From the NCBI RefSeq assembly GCF_000599885.1, contig NZ_JFGT01000002.1:1054001-1118000 (forward strand): 64,000 nt of DNA, in the 5' to 3' direction. The DNA is from Pantoea sp. IMH. Lineage in GTDB: Bacteria > Pseudomonadota > Gammaproteobacteria > Enterobacterales > Enterobacteriaceae. The notes below the pieces were generated by a model that made no database searches, was not told the DNA's origin, and saw only the letters and a list, made by a program, of their open reading frames with translations. The translations under genes and the position numbers were made by a program. Below, piece by piece: positions 9,877 to 20,817 of the stretch (positions are counted from its first letter, which is position 1; each line of letters opens with the position of its first letter).

Positions 9877-9903
9877 TAAAAAAGCCCCTTTCGGGGCTTT
9901 TTT
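9877..9903. terminator. Bidirectional terminator between fbaA and mscS
   Basis: AAAAAGCCCC-TTTC-GGGGCTTTTT: a GC core with A tract on the left and T tract on the right. Read leftwards it is a textbook terminator for fbaA, and read rightwards it has the same form. Confidence 0.9.
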
Positions 9904-9920
9904 AACTGCGATACTGACGC

Positions 9921-11000
9921 TTACAGCACGTCAACCGCATTCAGTTCTTTAAACGCCTGCTCCAGGCGCACGATCATTGCGCTCTGCGCTGAACGCAGCC
10001 AGACGCGAGGATCGTAGTATTTCTTGTTCGGCTTATCATCCCCTTCCGGGTTACCCAGCTGGGCCTGCAGATAGCCTTCGTTCTTTTTGTAGTACTGAAG
10101 AATACCGTCCCAGGTTGCCCACTGGGTGTCGGTATCGATGTTCATTTTGATCACACCGTAGCTGATCGACTCTTCGATTTCCGCAGCAGAAGAACCGGAA
10201 CCGCCGTGGAAAACAAAATCCAGAGAGTTGTGCGGCAGATTGTGTTTCTTGCTGACGTAATCCTGAGAATCACGCAGGATGGTCGGGGTCAGCTTCACGT
10301 TACCTGGCTTGTAAACACCGTGAACGTTACCGAATGAGGCCGCAATGGTGAAACGTGGGCTGATAGCGCTCAGTTTTTCATAAGCGTAATCAACGTCTTC
10401 CGGCTGCGTGTAGAGCGCAGAAGCGTCCATGTGGCTGTTATCAACGCCATCTTCTTCACCGCCGGTGCAGCCCAGTTCGATCTCCAGCGTCATGTTCAGT
10501 TTGGCCATGCGCGCCAGATAGCCGCTACAAATCTCAATGTTTTCTTCCAGAGACTCTTCAGACAGGTCGATCATGTGTGAAGAGAACAGTGGCTTACCGG
10601 TTTTCTCGAAATGCGCTTCACCTGCGTCCAGCAGACCATCGATCCACGGCAGCAGTTTTTTGGCACAGTGGTCGGTGTGCAGAATAACAGGCACGCCATA
10701 ATGTTCAGCCATCTGGTGAACGTGATGTGCACCAGAAATGGCGCCCAGAATGGCAGCCGCCTGTGGCTTGTCGGACTTAAGGCCTTTACCTGCGATAAAC
10801 GCAGCGCCGCCGTTAGAGAACTGAATGATGACCGGCGCTTTTACTTTAGCGGCGGTTTCCAGCACGGCGTTGATGGAGTCAGTACCTACGCAGTTTACTG
10901 CTGGCAGGGCGAATTTGTTCTCTTTCGCTACCTGAAAAATTTTCTGTACGTCGTCACCGGTGACAACGCCTGGTTTTACGAAATCAAAAATTTTAGACAT
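9921..11000 (-). CDS. fbaA: Class II fructose-bisphosphate aldolase
   Basis: FbaA is the zinc-dependent glycolytic aldolase that splits fructose 1,6-bisphosphate into DHAP and glyceraldehyde 3-phosphate. The 359-residue protein has the class II motifs VILHTDHCAKK (residues 105-115; catalytic aspartate and zinc histidine) and the glycine-rich phosphate loop VFHGGSGSS. It is the last gene of the epd-pgk-fbaA cluster, as in E. coli, separated from pgk by two strong hairpins. The codon choice appears strongly biased, typical of a highly expressed gene. Confidence 0.98.
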   Translation of the reverse strand: MSKIFDFVKPGVVTGDDVQKIFQVAKENKFALPAVNCVGTDSINAVLETAAKVKAPVIIQFSNGGAAFIAGKGLKSDKPQAAAILGAISGAHHVHQMAEHYGVPVILHTDHCAKKLLPWIDGLLDAGEAHFEKTGKPLFSSHMIDLSEESLEENIEICSGYLARMAKLNMTLEIELGCTGGEEDGVDNSHMDASALYTQPEDVDYAYEKLSAISPRFTIAASFGNVHGVYKPGNVKLTPTILRDSQDYVSKKHNLPHNSLDFVFHGGSGSSAAEIEESISYGVIKMNIDTDTQWATWDGILQYYKKNEGYLQAQLGNPEGDDKPNKKYYDPRVWLRSAQSAMIVRLEQAFKELNAVDVL

Positions 11001-11041
11001 GCTTTTTGTCCTGTTTCGTCGGCCGGATTAAGAAATTCGGT

Positions 11042-11087
11042 GCCTGATGGTCAGGCGGGGAATTCTGGCGGGAGCGCTGCTCCCGCC
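11042..11087 (-). other. Two adjacent hairpins in the pgk-fbaA spacer
   Basis: GCCTGA-TGG-TCAGGC (11042-11056) and GGCGGGAGC-GCT-GCTCCCGCC (11067-11087) are perfect stems with 3-base loops between pgk and fbaA. No T tract follows on the minus strand, so they are more likely mRNA processing or stabilising structures than terminators. Confidence 0.6.
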
Positions 11088-11094
11088 GCAGAGA

Positions 11095-12255
11095 TTACTG
11101 TTTTGCGCGCGCTTCGAGCATCGCAACCGCTGGCAGTGTTTTGCCTTCCACAAACTCCAGGAAAGCGCCGCCGCCGGTAGAGATATAAGAAATCTTATCT
11201 TCGATACCGAACAGATCGATGGCTGCCAGCGTATCACCGCCGCCGGCGATAGAGAATGCGTCGCTGTCTGCAATTGCCTTAGCGATGATTTCGGTGCCTT
11301 TACGGAAGTTCGGGAATTCAAACACGCCTACCGGGCCGTTCCACAGGATAGTTTTGGCTTCTTTCAACAGCTTAGCCATCGCTTCCGCGGTTTCGTCGCC
11401 GAAGTCCATGATCTCTTCATCATCGTTGACTTCGCTGACTTTTTTCACGGTGGAAGGGGCAGTTTCAGAGAATTCCGTACCTACACGGGAGTCAGTTGGT
11501 ACCGGGATTTTGAATTCGTCACGCAGCTTTTTCGCAGCATCCACGAAATCAGGCTCATACAGTGATTTGCCCACGTTGTTGTCGATAGCCACGAAGGTGT
11601 TGGCGATACCGCCGCCCACAATCACCGTATCGGCAATTTTCACCAGCGAATTCAGCACGTCGAATTTGGTAGAAACTTTCGATCCACCTACCACAGCCAC
11701 CATCGGGCGAGCCGGGCTCAGCAGGGCTTTGCCCAGCGCGTCCAGCTCTTCAGCCAGCAGCGGGCCGGCACAGGCAACAGGTGCGAATTTACCCACGCCG
11801 TGCGTGGAAGCCTGCGCGCGGTGAGCCGTACCAAAAGCATCCATCACATAGATGTCGCACAGGGCGGCATATTTTTTAGAGAGGGCTTCGTCGTCTTTCT
11901 TTTCGCCTTTGTTAAAGCGGACGTTTTCCAGCACCACCAGCTCGCCTTCTGCCACCTCAACGCCGTCCAGGTAATCTTTCGCCAGACGAACCGGAGAAGA
12001 GAGTTTCTCTTTCAGGTAGTTAACCACCGGCAACAGGGAAAACTCTTCGTTATATTCACCTTCGGTTGGGCGACCAAGGTGGGAGGTTACCATCACTTTA
12101 GCGCCCTGCTTCAGCGCCGCTTCGATGGTCGGCAATGAAGCACGAATACGTGCATCTGACGTCACCTTCCCTTCTTTGACTGGCACGTTCAGATCGGAAC
12201 GAATAAGTACGCGTTTACCAGCAAGATCCAGATCGGTCATCTTAATTACAGACAT
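11095..12255 (-). CDS. pgk: Phosphoglycerate kinase
   Basis: Pgk transfers the acyl phosphate of 1,3-bisphosphoglycerate to ADP, the first ATP-yielding step of glycolysis. The start at 12255 ([16 protein letters not shown]) matches E. coli and gives 386 residues; an upstream extension to 12297 is not conserved. Motifs seen are RSDLNVPV (substrate binding), [23 protein letters not shown] and the C-terminal nucleotide loop [10 protein letters not shown]. Cytosolic monomer. It follows epd with a 50-bp gap and precedes fbaA. Confidence 0.98.
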   Translation of the reverse strand: MSVIKMTDLDLAGKRVLIRSDLNVPVKEGKVTSDARIRASLPTIEAALKQGAKVMVTSHLGRPTEGEYNEEFSLLPVVNYLKEKLSSPVRLAKDYLDGVEVAEGELVVLENVRFNKGEKKDDEALSKKYAALCDIYVMDAFGTAHRAQASTHGVGKFAPVACAGPLLAEELDALGKALLSPARPMVAVVGGSKVSTKFDVLNSLVKIADTVIVGGGIANTFVAIDNNVGKSLYEPDFVDAAKKLRDEFKIPVPTDSRVGTEFSETAPSTVKKVSEVNDDEEIMDFGDETAEAMAKLLKEAKTILWNGPVGVFEFPNFRKGTEIIAKAIADSDAFSIAGGGDTLAAIDLFGIEDKISYISTGGGAFLEFVEGKTLPAVAMLEARAKQ

Positions 12256-12305
12256 GGTGAATCCTCTCGTTGATTCTCTAAGTTTTGACGGACGCAAACC
12301 GCGCC

Positions 12306-13325
12306 CTACCTGAAACCGCTTGCGGCCATGGCTAACGTGGTGTCGAGCATCCGGTTAGCAAAGCCCCATTCGTTGTCGCACCAGACCAGTGTCTTGACCA
12401 GGTGCTGACCGCTGACCCGCGTCTGCGTGCCGTCCACTATGGCACTGTGCGGATCGTGGTTAAAATCTATGGAGACTAACGGTAATTCCGTATAGTCAAC
12501 TATACCACTAAATGCCCCTTCCGACGCATTTTGCAACAGCGCGTTAACCTCGCTGGCGCTGACCGCATCGCGCACGCTTACGCTCAAATCCATTGCGGTC
12601 ACGTTGATCGTCGGCACCCGCACGGCAATCGCTTCGAAACGGTCATGAAATTTCGGAAAAATACGGGTGATGCCGGCGGCAAGTCGCGTATCAACTGGAA
12701 TAATCGACTGGCTGGCTGCACGGGTGCGTCGCAGGTCGGGATGGTAAGCATCAATCACCTGCTGATCGTGCATGGCAGAGTGGATGGTCGTGACGGTACC
12801 CGACTCAATGCCAAACGCATCATCCAGAAGTTTTATCACAGGAACAATACAGTTTGTGGTGCAGGAAGCGTTGGAGACGAGGCGATCTTCAGCGCGCAGC
12901 GCTTTCTCATTCACGCCATAGACCACCGTTGCATCGAGATCGTGGCCGCCCGGATGAGAGAACAGCACTTTTTTTGCGCCCGCGGCCAGGTGCGCCTCAC
13001 CATCAGCCCGGCTGCCATAAACGCCGGTGCAATCCAGCACCACATCGACGTTCAGCGCCTGCCAGGGCAGCTCGCTGATCTCAGCACGGTGCAAAAGACG
13101 AAGGGTATCCTCGCCGACCCACAGCAAATCGCGTTCCTGACGAACTTCCCAGCCGAAGCGGCCATGGCTGGTATCATATTTCAGGAGATGCGCCATGCCC
13201 TCCGCCTCCGCCAGTTCATTAATGGCGACCACGGTAATTTCAGCACGACGTCCGGTTTCATACAGCGCCCGCACTACGTTGCGTCCTATGCGGCCAAAAC
13301 CGTTGATGGCAATGCGAATCGTCAT
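12306..13325 (-). CDS. epd: D-erythrose-4-phosphate dehydrogenase Epd
   Basis: Epd oxidises erythrose 4-phosphate to 4-phosphoerythronate, the first step of pyridoxal phosphate synthesis. It is a GAPDH homologue of 339 residues, the E. coli length. The NAD fold begins with [21 protein letters not shown], and the nucleophile is C155 in [10 protein letters not shown]. It is told apart from GapA by sequence and by its place directly before pgk and fbaA. A GGAGT ribosome site precedes the ATG. Confidence 0.96.
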   Translation of the reverse strand: MTIRIAINGFGRIGRNVVRALYETGRRAEITVVAINELAEAEGMAHLLKYDTSHGRFGWEVRQERDLLWVGEDTLRLLHRAEISELPWQALNVDVVLDCTGVYGSRADGEAHLAAGAKKVLFSHPGGHDLDATVVYGVNEKALRAEDRLVSNASCTTNCIVPVIKLLDDAFGIESGTVTTIHSAMHDQQVIDAYHPDLRRTRAASQSIIPVDTRLAAGITRIFPKFHDRFEAIAVRVPTINVTAMDLSVSVRDAVSASEVNALLQNASEGAFSGIVDYTELPLVSIDFNHDPHSAIVDGTQTRVSGQHLVKTLVWCDNEWGFANRMLDTTLAMAASGFR

Positions 13326-13547
13326 ATTACTCCTGCGTCAGAATCGCGTCGTAAACGAGCCCCTAGCCTGGGCCAGGCGGGGTCGTTTGTACAGTCAATT
13401 CTCGCCTTGCTGAAACCACGTTGATGCTGCGTGAAACCAGCAGACATCATTAACTGAAACGCTTCAGCCAGAATAATAGAAGAGAGGAATAATAGGAATG
13501 ACGCGGATCAATTGCCGCAGCAATCTTTAGATCCAGGTCACAAAATC

Positions 13548-13592
13548 AGAAAAAACCGGCCCCTCAGGCGGTGCAGAAACAGCCTGAGGGGC
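13548..13592 (-). terminator. tktA terminator
   Basis: CCCCTCAGGC and GCCTGAGGGG (13560-13569, 13582-13591) form a perfect 10-bp stem just past the tktA stop. On the minus strand it is followed by a run of six T. This is a strong intrinsic terminator. The rest of the 13326-13547 gap shows no gene and holds the epd promoter. Confidence 0.9.
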
Positions 13593-13610
13593 GGGGCGAA
13601 TCGCGGGGAA

Positions 13611-15602
13611 TTACAGCAGCGATTTCGCTTTAGCCACCACGTTATCGACAGTGAAACCAAACATTTTGAACAGCTGATCGGCTGGCGCAGACTCACCAAA
13701 AGTGGTCATGCCGACAACCGCACCGTTGAGGCCGGTGTATTTGTACCAGTAATCAGCGATGCCGGCTTCAATGGCCACACGGGCGCTGACCGCCTTCGGC
13801 AGCACGGCTTCGCGATAGGCTTCATCCTGCTTATCGAACGCATCGGTCGACGGCATGGAAACCACACGCACTTTGCGGCCTTCCGCAGTGAGCTGTTCGT
13901 ACGCGCCTACCGCCAACTCAACTTCCGAACCGGTCGCGATCAGGATCACTTCTGGCTGACCATCACAGTCTTTCAGGATGTAGGCGCCGCGGGCGACGTT
14001 TGCCAGCTGCTCAGCGTTACGATCCTGCTGCGCCAGGTTCTGGCGGGAGAAGATCAGCGCCGTCGGACCATCGTGGCGCTCAACGGCGTATTTCCACGCC
14101 ACCGCTGATTCAACCTGGTCACAAGGACGCCACAGGCTCATGTTTGGCGTGACGCGCAGGCTCGCCATCTGCTCAACCGGCTGGTGAGTTGGGCCATCTT
14201 CACCCAGACCGATAGAATCATGGGTATAAACCATAATCTGGCGGATTTTCATCAGCGCAGCCATACGGGCCGCGTTACGGGCATACTCAACAAACATCAG
14301 GAACGTGGCGGTATAAGGCAGGAAGCCGCCATGTAAAGTGATGCCGTTCGCAATCGCCGTCATCCCGAATTCACGCACGCCATAATGGATATAATTGCCA
14401 GCGGCGTCTTCATTGACAGGCTTTGAACCAGACCACATAGTCAGGTTGCTGGGCGCGAGATCGGCCGAGCCGCCCAGATATTCCGGCAGCAGTTTACCAA
14501 AGGCTTCCAGCGCGTTCTGTGACGCTTTACGGCTGGCGATTTTGGCTGGATTCGCCTGCAGCTGCTCAATGTATTTCTGTGACTCGCTCTGCCAGTTAGC
14601 CGGCAGTTCGCCCTGCATACGACGGGTAAATTCCTCAGCCAGTTCCGGGAACGCCTGCGCATAGGCCGCGAATTTCTCATTCCAGGCAGCTTCTTTCGCC
14701 TGTCCCATCTCTTTCGCGTCCCACTCGGCATAAATCGTTGATGGGATAACGAAAGGCTCATGTTCCCAGCCCAGCTGCTTACGGGTCAGCACGATCTCAT
14801 CGCCGCCCAGCGGCGCGCCATGGGAATCATGCGTACCGGCTTTGTTCGGCGAACCGAAGCCAATCACCGTTTTGCACATCAGCAGTGAAGGCTTATCGGT
14901 AACGGCTTTCGCCGCTTCTACCGCTTTTTTAATCGCCTCGGCATCGTGTCCATCAATGCCACGGATCACATGCCAGCCATATGCTTCGAAGCGCTTAGCC
15001 GTGTCGTCGGTAAACCAGCCTTCGATATGGCCATCAATAGAGATGCCGTTGTCATCATAGAAAGCCACCAGCTTGCCGAGCTTCAGCGTGCCCGCCAGCG
15101 AGCAGACTTCGTGGGAAATGCCTTCCATCATGCAGCCGTCGCCCATAAACACGTAGGTGCTGTGATCGACGATTTCATGTCCCGGACGGTTAAACTGCGC
15201 AGCCAGGGTGCGCTCTGCAATCGCCATCCCTACGGCGTTAGCGATGCCCTGCCCCAGCGGACCGGTGGTGGTTTCCACACCTGCGGTATAGCCAAATTCC
15301 GGATGACCCGGCGTTTTTGAGTGCAGCTGACGGAAGTTGGCCAGCTCTTCAATCGGCAGATCGTAGCCGCTGAGGTGCAGCAGGCTGTAAATCAGCATAG
15401 AGCCATGGCCGTTGGAGAGGACGAAGCGGTCACGATCAGCCCAGTGTGGATTGGCAGGGTTGTGGTTCAGAAAATCACGCCACAGGACTTCGGCGATATC
15501 CGCCATGCCCATCGGGGCGCCAGGGTGGCCGGAATTGGCTTTCTGCACCGCATCCATACTTAATGCGCGAATGGCGTTGGCTAGCTCTTTACGAGAAGAC
15601 AT
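13611..15602 (-). CDS. tktA: Transketolase TktA
   Basis: Transketolase moves two-carbon units between sugar phosphates in the pentose phosphate pathway and supplies erythrose 4-phosphate. The 663-residue protein has the N-terminal ThDP domain with GDGCMMEG (154-161) through N185, the central pyrimidine-binding domain (with the transketolase signature [12 protein letters not shown]), and a C-terminal domain. A GGAGT site precedes the ATG. The location between epd and loiP matches E. coli tktA rather than tktB. Confidence 0.97.
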   Translation of the reverse strand: MSSRKELANAIRALSMDAVQKANSGHPGAPMGMADIAEVLWRDFLNHNPANPHWADRDRFVLSNGHGSMLIYSLLHLSGYDLPIEELANFRQLHSKTPGHPEFGYTAGVETTTGPLGQGIANAVGMAIAERTLAAQFNRPGHEIVDHSTYVFMGDGCMMEGISHEVCSLAGTLKLGKLVAFYDDNGISIDGHIEGWFTDDTAKRFEAYGWHVIRGIDGHDAEAIKKAVEAAKAVTDKPSLLMCKTVIGFGSPNKAGTHDSHGAPLGGDEIVLTRKQLGWEHEPFVIPSTIYAEWDAKEMGQAKEAAWNEKFAAYAQAFPELAEEFTRRMQGELPANWQSESQKYIEQLQANPAKIASRKASQNALEAFGKLLPEYLGGSADLAPSNLTMWSGSKPVNEDAAGNYIHYGVREFGMTAIANGITLHGGFLPYTATFLMFVEYARNAARMAALMKIRQIMVYTHDSIGLGEDGPTHQPVEQMASLRVTPNMSLWRPCDQVESAVAWKYAVERHDGPTALIFSRQNLAQQDRNAEQLANVARGAYILKDCDGQPEVILIATGSEVELAVGAYEQLTAEGRKVRVVSMPSTDAFDKQDEAYREAVLPKAVSARVAIEAGIADYWYKYTGLNGAVVGMTTFGESAPADQLFKMFGFTVDNVVAKAKSLL

Positions 15603-15884
15603 GTTTTACTCCAGGTCGGATTAAACGCTTCGCCGCACTTAACTTTTTTAATCAATGAGTTAGCAGGCAAAGGGATAAAAGTCGACCCTCAATGTACATG
15701 AAAGTCGGGGCCTGTGTACATGGTGAAAGGAGCAAAAAATAAGGACCAAACTTGCGCTTTGCGGCTTTAGCCACTATGCATTAGCGCCAGAGGGCGTTAT
15801 AACGCCTTTTGCTGCAGCAATAATGCCTTTCTGCCCTCCGGCAGGTTAATGTTTTTATTTCCTTATTACTTATGGCTGAAATAC

Positions 15885-16637
15885 ATGAAACTCTCCCTCT
15901 CACTTACTGCTCTTACTCTCACCGCTGCGCTTTCCGGCTGCGCAAACCTTAATACCGATGCACTGATGCAATCCGGCGCTCAGGCTTATCAGGCCGCCAC
16001 GCTGAGCGACGCGCAGGTCAAAGAGCTGAGCGTTACATCCTGTGCACAGATGGACAGTGAAGCGCAAATTGCGCCAGCAAGTAGCGTCTACGCGCAGCGT
16101 CTGGATAAAATTGCCAAAGCGCTGGGCGATAACATCAACGGCACGCCCGCCAACTATAAGGTCTATGTGACCAAAGACGTCAACGCCTGGGCGATGGCTA
16201 ACGGCTGTATCCGCGTCTACAGCGGTCTGATGGACATCATGACGGATAATGAAGTGGAAGGCGTCCTGGGGCATGAAATGGGTCACGTTGCGCTGGGCCA
16301 CACGCGTAAAGCGATGCAGGTTGCCTACGGCACCACCGCGGCACGTACCGCCGTTGGCTCAGTCGGTGGTGTTGCCGCCTCGCTGTCGCAGTCGCAGCTG
16401 GCGGATATGGGTGAGAAACTGGTTAACGCCCAGTTCTCCCAGACCCAGGAAAGCCAGGCGGATGATTATTCGTTCGACCTGCTGAAAAAACGGGGCATCA
16501 GTCCGCAGGGACTGGTCACCAGCTTTGAAAAACTGGCGAAGCTGGAAGGGAGCCACCAGAGCAGCATGTTTGACTCACACCCCTCTTCTGAATCACGAGC
16601 GCAGCATATTAAAGAACGCATTGCTGCCGGTAAGTAA
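15885..16637 (+). CDS. loiP: Outer-membrane metalloprotease LoiP
   Basis: A lipoprotein zinc peptidase of family M48, induced in E. coli by low osmolarity. I start at 15885 because MKLSLSLTALTLTAALSGC is a classic lipoprotein signal with lipobox LSGC (lipidated C19); the upstream extension to 15849 would spoil it. The zinc motif HEMGH is at 130-134, with a third ligand expected in QESQADDYS. Length 250 (E. coli LoiP/YggG 252). LoiP cleaves PhoA-type substrates and works with BepA-type partners in E. coli; that role is inferred here. Confidence 0.94.
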   Translation: MKLSLSLTALTLTAALSGCANLNTDALMQSGAQAYQAATLSDAQVKELSVTSCAQMDSEAQIAPASSVYAQRLDKIAKALGDNINGTPANYKVYVTKDVNAWAMANGCIRVYSGLMDIMTDNEVEGVLGHEMGHVALGHTRKAMQVAYGTTAARTAVGSVGGVAASLSQSQLADMGEKLVNAQFSQTQESQADDYSFDLLKKRGISPQGLVTSFEKLAKLEGSHQSSMFDSHPSSESRAQHIKERIAAGK

Positions 16638-16645
16638 AGCCATTG

Positions 16646-16673
16646 AAAAAGGGCGGTCAGCCGCCCTTTTTTT
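16646..16673. terminator. Bidirectional terminator between loiP and speB
   Basis: AAAAAGGGCGG-TCAG-CCGCCCTTTTTTT is a GC-rich stem with an A tract on the left and a T tract on the right between two convergent genes. Strong on both strands. Confidence 0.92.
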
Positions 16674-16699
16674 CGCATAACATCCTTACGGGCGTTAGC

Positions 16700-17623
16700 T
16701 TACTCGCCTTTATTCACGGCCTGAACGTGCAACATGTCCAGCGCCAGCGTGGCCGCCGCCAGTGAAGTCAGATCGGACTGGTCATAACCCGGCGCCACCT
16801 CAACCAGATCCATTCCCACGATATTCAGTCCCTGAAGCGCACGTACCAGCTTGGTCGCTTTATCCGTCGTCAGACCGCCGATCACCGGCGTTCCAGTTCC
16901 GGGCGCGTGAGCCGGATCCAGGCAGTCGATATCAAACGTCAGGTAAACCGGCATATCGCCAACGATTTGTTTCACCTGAGCAATAATGTCATCAACGGAA
17001 CGATCGTTTACCTGTGCCGCATCCAGTACGTTAAAGCCCAGCGACGCATCAAACTCGGTGCGAATGCCTATCTGCACAGAACGGGTTGGATCGATCAGGC
17101 CTTCCTTCGGCGCATGGTGGAACATTGTGCCGTGATCGAAGGTCGGGCCGTTTGAGTAGGTATCGGTATGCGCATCAAAGTGTACCAGCGCCATCTTGCC
17201 AAAGTATTTTGCATGGGCGCGCAGCAGCGGCAGCGTAACGTAATGATCGCCGCCGAAGGTCAGCATGCGCTTTCCGTTGGCCAGCAGCTTTTCGGCATGC
17301 GCCTGAAGCTTGTCAGTGAGATCCTGCGAGTCGCCAAAAGCGTAGACCAGATCGCCGCAGTCGATAACTTTCAGACGCTGACGCAGATCGAAGTTCCACG
17401 GCCAGCGGCAGCCTTCCCACGCCAGGTTGGTGGAGATCTGACGGATCGCGCCCGGACCGAGGCGGCTGCCTGGCCGGCCGGAGGTGGCGGCATCAAACGG
17501 AATACCGGTAATGACCCACTCCGCATCGCTATCATACGGCTGGAAATTAACCGGGAAACGCATAAAACCGAAGGCGTTAGAGACCAGTGAGTTATCGTAC
17601 TGATTGCCCAGGGTGTTATTCAT
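16700..17623 (-). CDS. speB: Agmatinase SpeB
   Basis: SpeB hydrolyses agmatine to putrescine and urea, acting after arginine decarboxylase. It belongs to the ureohydrolase (arginase) family. The dimanganese ligands are visible: H127 in FGGDH, D150, H152 and D154 in HFDAHTDTY, and D231 and D233 in [10 protein letters not shown]. The start at 17623 gives [20 protein letters not shown], aligned with E. coli, and 307 residues. A perfect 20-bp hairpin separates it from speA, so it probably has its own promoter. Confidence 0.97.
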   Translation of the reverse strand: MNNTLGNQYDNSLVSNAFGFMRFPVNFQPYDSDAEWVITGIPFDAATSGRPGSRLGPGAIRQISTNLAWEGCRWPWNFDLRQRLKVIDCGDLVYAFGDSQDLTDKLQAHAEKLLANGKRMLTFGGDHYVTLPLLRAHAKYFGKMALVHFDAHTDTYSNGPTFDHGTMFHHAPKEGLIDPTRSVQIGIRTEFDASLGFNVLDAAQVNDRSVDDIIAQVKQIVGDMPVYLTFDIDCLDPAHAPGTGTPVIGGLTTDKATKLVRALQGLNIVGMDLVEVAPGYDQSDLTSLAAATLALDMLHVQAVNKGE

Positions 17624-17680
17624 AGAAGATCCTCTGTAGACAGGTGCCGGAAAAACGCAGAGCCAGTTGCCTGAGTAGAT

Positions 17681-17730
17681 GAAAAAAATCCCTTTCCCGT
17701 CGTTAAGCCCGACGGGAAAGGGATTTTTTC
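17681..17730. terminator. Strong bidirectional hairpin between speA and speB
   Basis: Positions 17683-17702 and 17710-17729 form a perfect 20-bp inverted repeat with a 7-base loop (TTAAGCC). The stem ends in A and T tracts, so it fits an intrinsic terminator on both strands. It would stop speA transcripts before speB. The remaining part of the 17731-18010 gap holds a 14-bp palindrome GTTTATGCATAAAC (17915-17928) flanked by GGGC and GCCC, and no gene. Confidence 0.88.
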
Positions 17731-18010
17731 CTGATACACAGTGGGAAATTATCGCCGCTAACGCGTGGCTTCGCAAGCCTCTGTCTGGTTTTCCGGGAGC
17801 GGGAAAAACGTCCTGCCAGGCTGGGAGAACAGCGATTGCTGGGGAGGTAAAAATTCCGCAGCGTGCGCACTAACAGAAAAAAACGCTCTCGTCAGATAAG
17901 CACGCCAGCAGGGCGTTTATGCATAAACAGGACGCCCCGCAGCGCGTTCTCAATCCATTAATAGCACTGATAAAGGCCGGAGCGCTGATAACGGACCCAG
18001 CCTGTCTTGC

Positions 18011-19987
18011 TTATTCGTCTTCCAGGTAGGTATAGCCGTAGAGGCCAGACTCGAACTCTTCCAGGAATTGTGCACGCAGATCCTCATCCAGATCGCTCTC
18101 TTTGATCTGATTGCGGAAATGCGTTAACAGTTCCTGGGGATCCAGCTGCACGTACTCCAGCATATCCGCCACTGTGTCGCCTTCATCGGAGAGCTGGACT
18201 TCTACGCTGCCGTCAGGAAAAGCGAAGACATCAACCGCTTCGGTATCGCCGAACAGGTTATGCATATTGCCCAGAATTTCCTGATAAGCCCCCACCATAA
18301 AGAAGCCCAGCATTGGCGGATTATCCACATCGTAATGCGGCATCGGCATGGTGGTGGCAATGCCATCGCCATCAACGTAATGGTCGATTGTGCCGTCAGA
18401 GTCGCAGGTAATATCCAGCAGCACCGCACGACGTTCAGGCGACTTATCAAGCCCTTCCAGCGGCAGTACGGGGAATAGCTGATCGATGCCCCACGCATCC
18501 GGCATTGACTGGAACAGCGAGAAGTTGACGTAGATCTTATCCGCCATCCGCTCCTGCAGCTCGTCAATGATCGGGCGGTGCGCCCGGTTGCTTGGATCCA
18601 GATGCATCTGGATGTAGTGGCAAATACTCAGATAAAGCTGCTCAGCCCAGGCGCGCTGGGCCAGATCGTAGATCCCCTGCGAATAGCCCGTATGGACATC
18701 GAACAGATCCATCTGGCTGTCGTGCAGCCATTCACGCAGCGAGCGACGGTTACTCGGCTCGTGCATTTCCTGCCAGGTCGCCCACAGGCTGAGCACCGGA
18801 CGCGGGGCATCCGCTGCCGGCGCTTCAGGCTCGCTGAATTCGTTGCGCTCAACGCCGATAATGTTAGAAACCAACACGGTATGGTGCGCTGTCACCGCAC
18901 GTCCCGACTCCGTGATCACGGTCGGATGCGGCAAATTATGCTCTTCACAGGCGTCGCCAATGGCCCAGATAACGTTATTGGCGTATTCGTTCAGGCCATA
19001 GTTCACCGAGCAGTCTGACTGCGAACGCGTGCCTTCATAGTCCACGCCAAGACCGCCGCCCACGTCGAAGCACTCAATGTTGACGCCAAGCTTCGCCAGC
19101 TCCACATAGAAGCGCGCCGACTCACGCACGCCGGTCGCGATGTCGCGAATATTGGCCATCTGCGAACCGAGGTGGAAGTGCAGCAGCTGCAGGCTGTCAA
19201 GCCGCCCCGCTTCGCGCATGATCTCCACCAGCTTCAGCACCTGAGTGGCAGAGAGACCAAATTTGGATTTCTCACCGCCGCTCGACTGCCATTTACCGGA
19301 ACCCTGCGAAGCCAGGCGGGCACGGATCCCCAGACGCGGAACCACACTCAGGCGCTCCGCTTCTTCCAGCACCAGCTTCACTTCGGTCATTTTTTCCAGC
19401 ACCAGATAGACCTTATGGCCCATCTTCTCGCCAATCAGCGCCAGGCGAATGTACTCACGATCTTTATAACCGTTGCAGACGATAACCGAACGGGTCATGC
19501 CAGCATGGGCCAGCACGGCCATCAGCTCGGCCTTCGAGCCTGCTTCTAATCCCAGCGGCTCGCCTGAGTTGATCAGCGATTCAATCACGCGCTTATGCTG
19601 ATTCACCTTAATGGGATAGACCAGGAAATAGTCGCCGCGATAGCCGTAAGATTCACGCGCACGTTTGAACGCCGCGTTAATGGAACGCAGGCGGTGTTGC
19701 AGTATCTGAGGAAAACAAAACAGGGCTGGCAGTCGCTGACCATCGGCCTCACGCTCTTTTACCAGCTTCGCCAGATCGACGCGGGCTTCCGGCACGTCCG
19801 GGTCCGGACAGACGCTGATATGGCCCAGCTCATTGACGTCGTAATAGTTATTACCCCACCAGGCAATATTATAGGTGCGCAGCATTTTGCTGGCATCTTG
19901 ATCGCTCATGGCCACCTCCTGCATTGAGCGGAGTACACCCTGTTCGCCTGCTGACGAACCCTTAATAGTCTTCATGTCGTCAGACAT
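18011..19987 (-). CDS. speA: Biosynthetic arginine decarboxylase SpeA
   Basis: SpeA is a PLP enzyme of the alanine racemase fold that makes agmatine from arginine for putrescine synthesis. The start at 19987 ([10 protein letters not shown]) with a GAGG site gives 658 residues, the E. coli length. PLP lysine is K127 in VYPIKVNQ. The glycine loop ([13 protein letters not shown]) and the C-terminal catalytic cysteine motif LDITCDSDG are visible. The first 30 residues resemble the processed N-terminus described for the E. coli enzyme. A small yqgB-like frame overlaps its start. Confidence 0.97.
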   Translation of the reverse strand: MSDDMKTIKGSSAGEQGVLRSMQEVAMSDQDASKMLRTYNIAWWGNNYYDVNELGHISVCPDPDVPEARVDLAKLVKEREADGQRLPALFCFPQILQHRLRSINAAFKRARESYGYRGDYFLVYPIKVNQHKRVIESLINSGEPLGLEAGSKAELMAVLAHAGMTRSVIVCNGYKDREYIRLALIGEKMGHKVYLVLEKMTEVKLVLEEAERLSVVPRLGIRARLASQGSGKWQSSGGEKSKFGLSATQVLKLVEIMREAGRLDSLQLLHFHLGSQMANIRDIATGVRESARFYVELAKLGVNIECFDVGGGLGVDYEGTRSQSDCSVNYGLNEYANNVIWAIGDACEEHNLPHPTVITESGRAVTAHHTVLVSNIIGVERNEFSEPEAPAADAPRPVLSLWATWQEMHEPSNRRSLREWLHDSQMDLFDVHTGYSQGIYDLAQRAWAEQLYLSICHYIQMHLDPSNRAHRPIIDELQERMADKIYVNFSLFQSMPDAWGIDQLFPVLPLEGLDKSPERRAVLLDITCDSDGTIDHYVDGDGIATTMPMPHYDVDNPPMLGFFMVGAYQEILGNMHNLFGDTEAVDVFAFPDGSVEVQLSDEGDTVADMLEYVQLDPQELLTHFRNQIKESDLDEDLRAQFLEEFESGLYGYTYLEDE

Positions 19988-20132
19988 CGCGAGCCTCAAA
20001 TTTCAATAATGCGGAACAGTTAACTACTATCGCAGGGATACCCCGCAACAACAACCCATCGAACTGCGATAAAGCCAGCATAAATCGCTGGGTTACCGCC
20101 TCAATCACTACCTGAAGTATAACAGTAAACAC
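19980..20132 (-). CDS. Possible YqgB-like small protein overlapping the speA start
   Basis: A 50-codon frame begins with GTG at 20132 (GGAG nine bases upstream) and ends inside the speA start (ATGTCTGA, an 8-base overlap). Its product contains LSQF, then AIVVNC, then ALLKF. E. coli YqgB, encoded at the same place before speA, ends with LLSQF, AIVVNC and TLNK as I remember it. An internal ATG at 20081 would give 33 residues. Expression is not shown by the sequence. It could be a real acidic-stress small protein or a leader frame that couples to speA. Too short for certainty. Confidence 0.45.
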   Translation of the reverse strand: MFTVILQVVIEAVTQRFMLALSQFDGLLLRGIPAIVVNCSALLKFEARDV

Positions 20133-20817
20133 GTAACGGACTCCGGTAACGGGTCAGACGACTACTGGCATCGTCCCTCAGAAAAGTCCGGGAGAGACGA
20201 ATGACAGCGATTGCGAGAGATTAGCCTGCGCGAATGTCAGATTGATGGCTGACGGCGCCGGCAAAGCGACATCGGGCATGAGCATAGTAGTAAGAAGGGG
20301 AAAGGGGCACGCCAGAACTGCGTAATGGACCGGAATTATCCACGCCTGTGATCATGACTGTTATCACCTCCACACACACCAGACGGCGTATGGAAAACCA
20401 AATATGCTGAGGGTGAAAGGTCAGTGTGAAGCAGTCACAGCTGACGCGCCTGCCGCCTGCCCCGTTACGTCGGGTGCAAAGCAGCGGCGTTTTATACAGC
20501 CAGCGCGCAAGAAATGCAAAATCAAAATGTGCGAAGTGCGTATCCTGTCAGGAAAATTTGCCACTTCCGCCGCGACAAGATAGCCGCATTGTTGAAAAAA
20601 GGCTGGCAATCCGCTTAATGAGTAACCTAAAATAGCCGTCCAGATGTTAATCCATCCATACTGGTTAACTGCTAAGCGTCTTCGCATGACTATCCTGCTC
20701 ATGGCTTTGCCTGAGGGAGCGCTGAGAATACGCCAGATGCCGATCGTGCAGGCTGGTGCCCGGTCTTCAGCGCTATGCAGTCGATTTTAACCCCGTTTTA
20801 GTAAGGTAAAGAATAAA
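20133..20817. other. speA-metK divergent control region
   Basis: About 685 bp without a convincing gene. It holds the speA promoter (leftward) and the metK promoter (rightward). A TAAAAT -10-like hexamer at 20628-20633 directly precedes a weak tandem MetJ-like box. A 93-codon minus-strand frame (20421-20702) has no family match that I recognise and no clear ribosome site. Confidence 0.5.
20634..20649 (+). promoter_or_regulatory. Possible MetJ operator upstream of metK
   Basis: Two adjacent 8-mers, AGCCGTCC and AGATGTTA, match the met-box consensus AGACGTCT at 6 and 5 of 8 positions and lie just after a TAAAAT hexamer. metK is a MetJ target in E. coli. The match is weak. Confidence 0.3.

Noticed and set aside
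20421..20702. 93-codon minus frame upstream of metK
   Set aside because: No family match, no ribosome site and it overlaps the control region; treated as chance.
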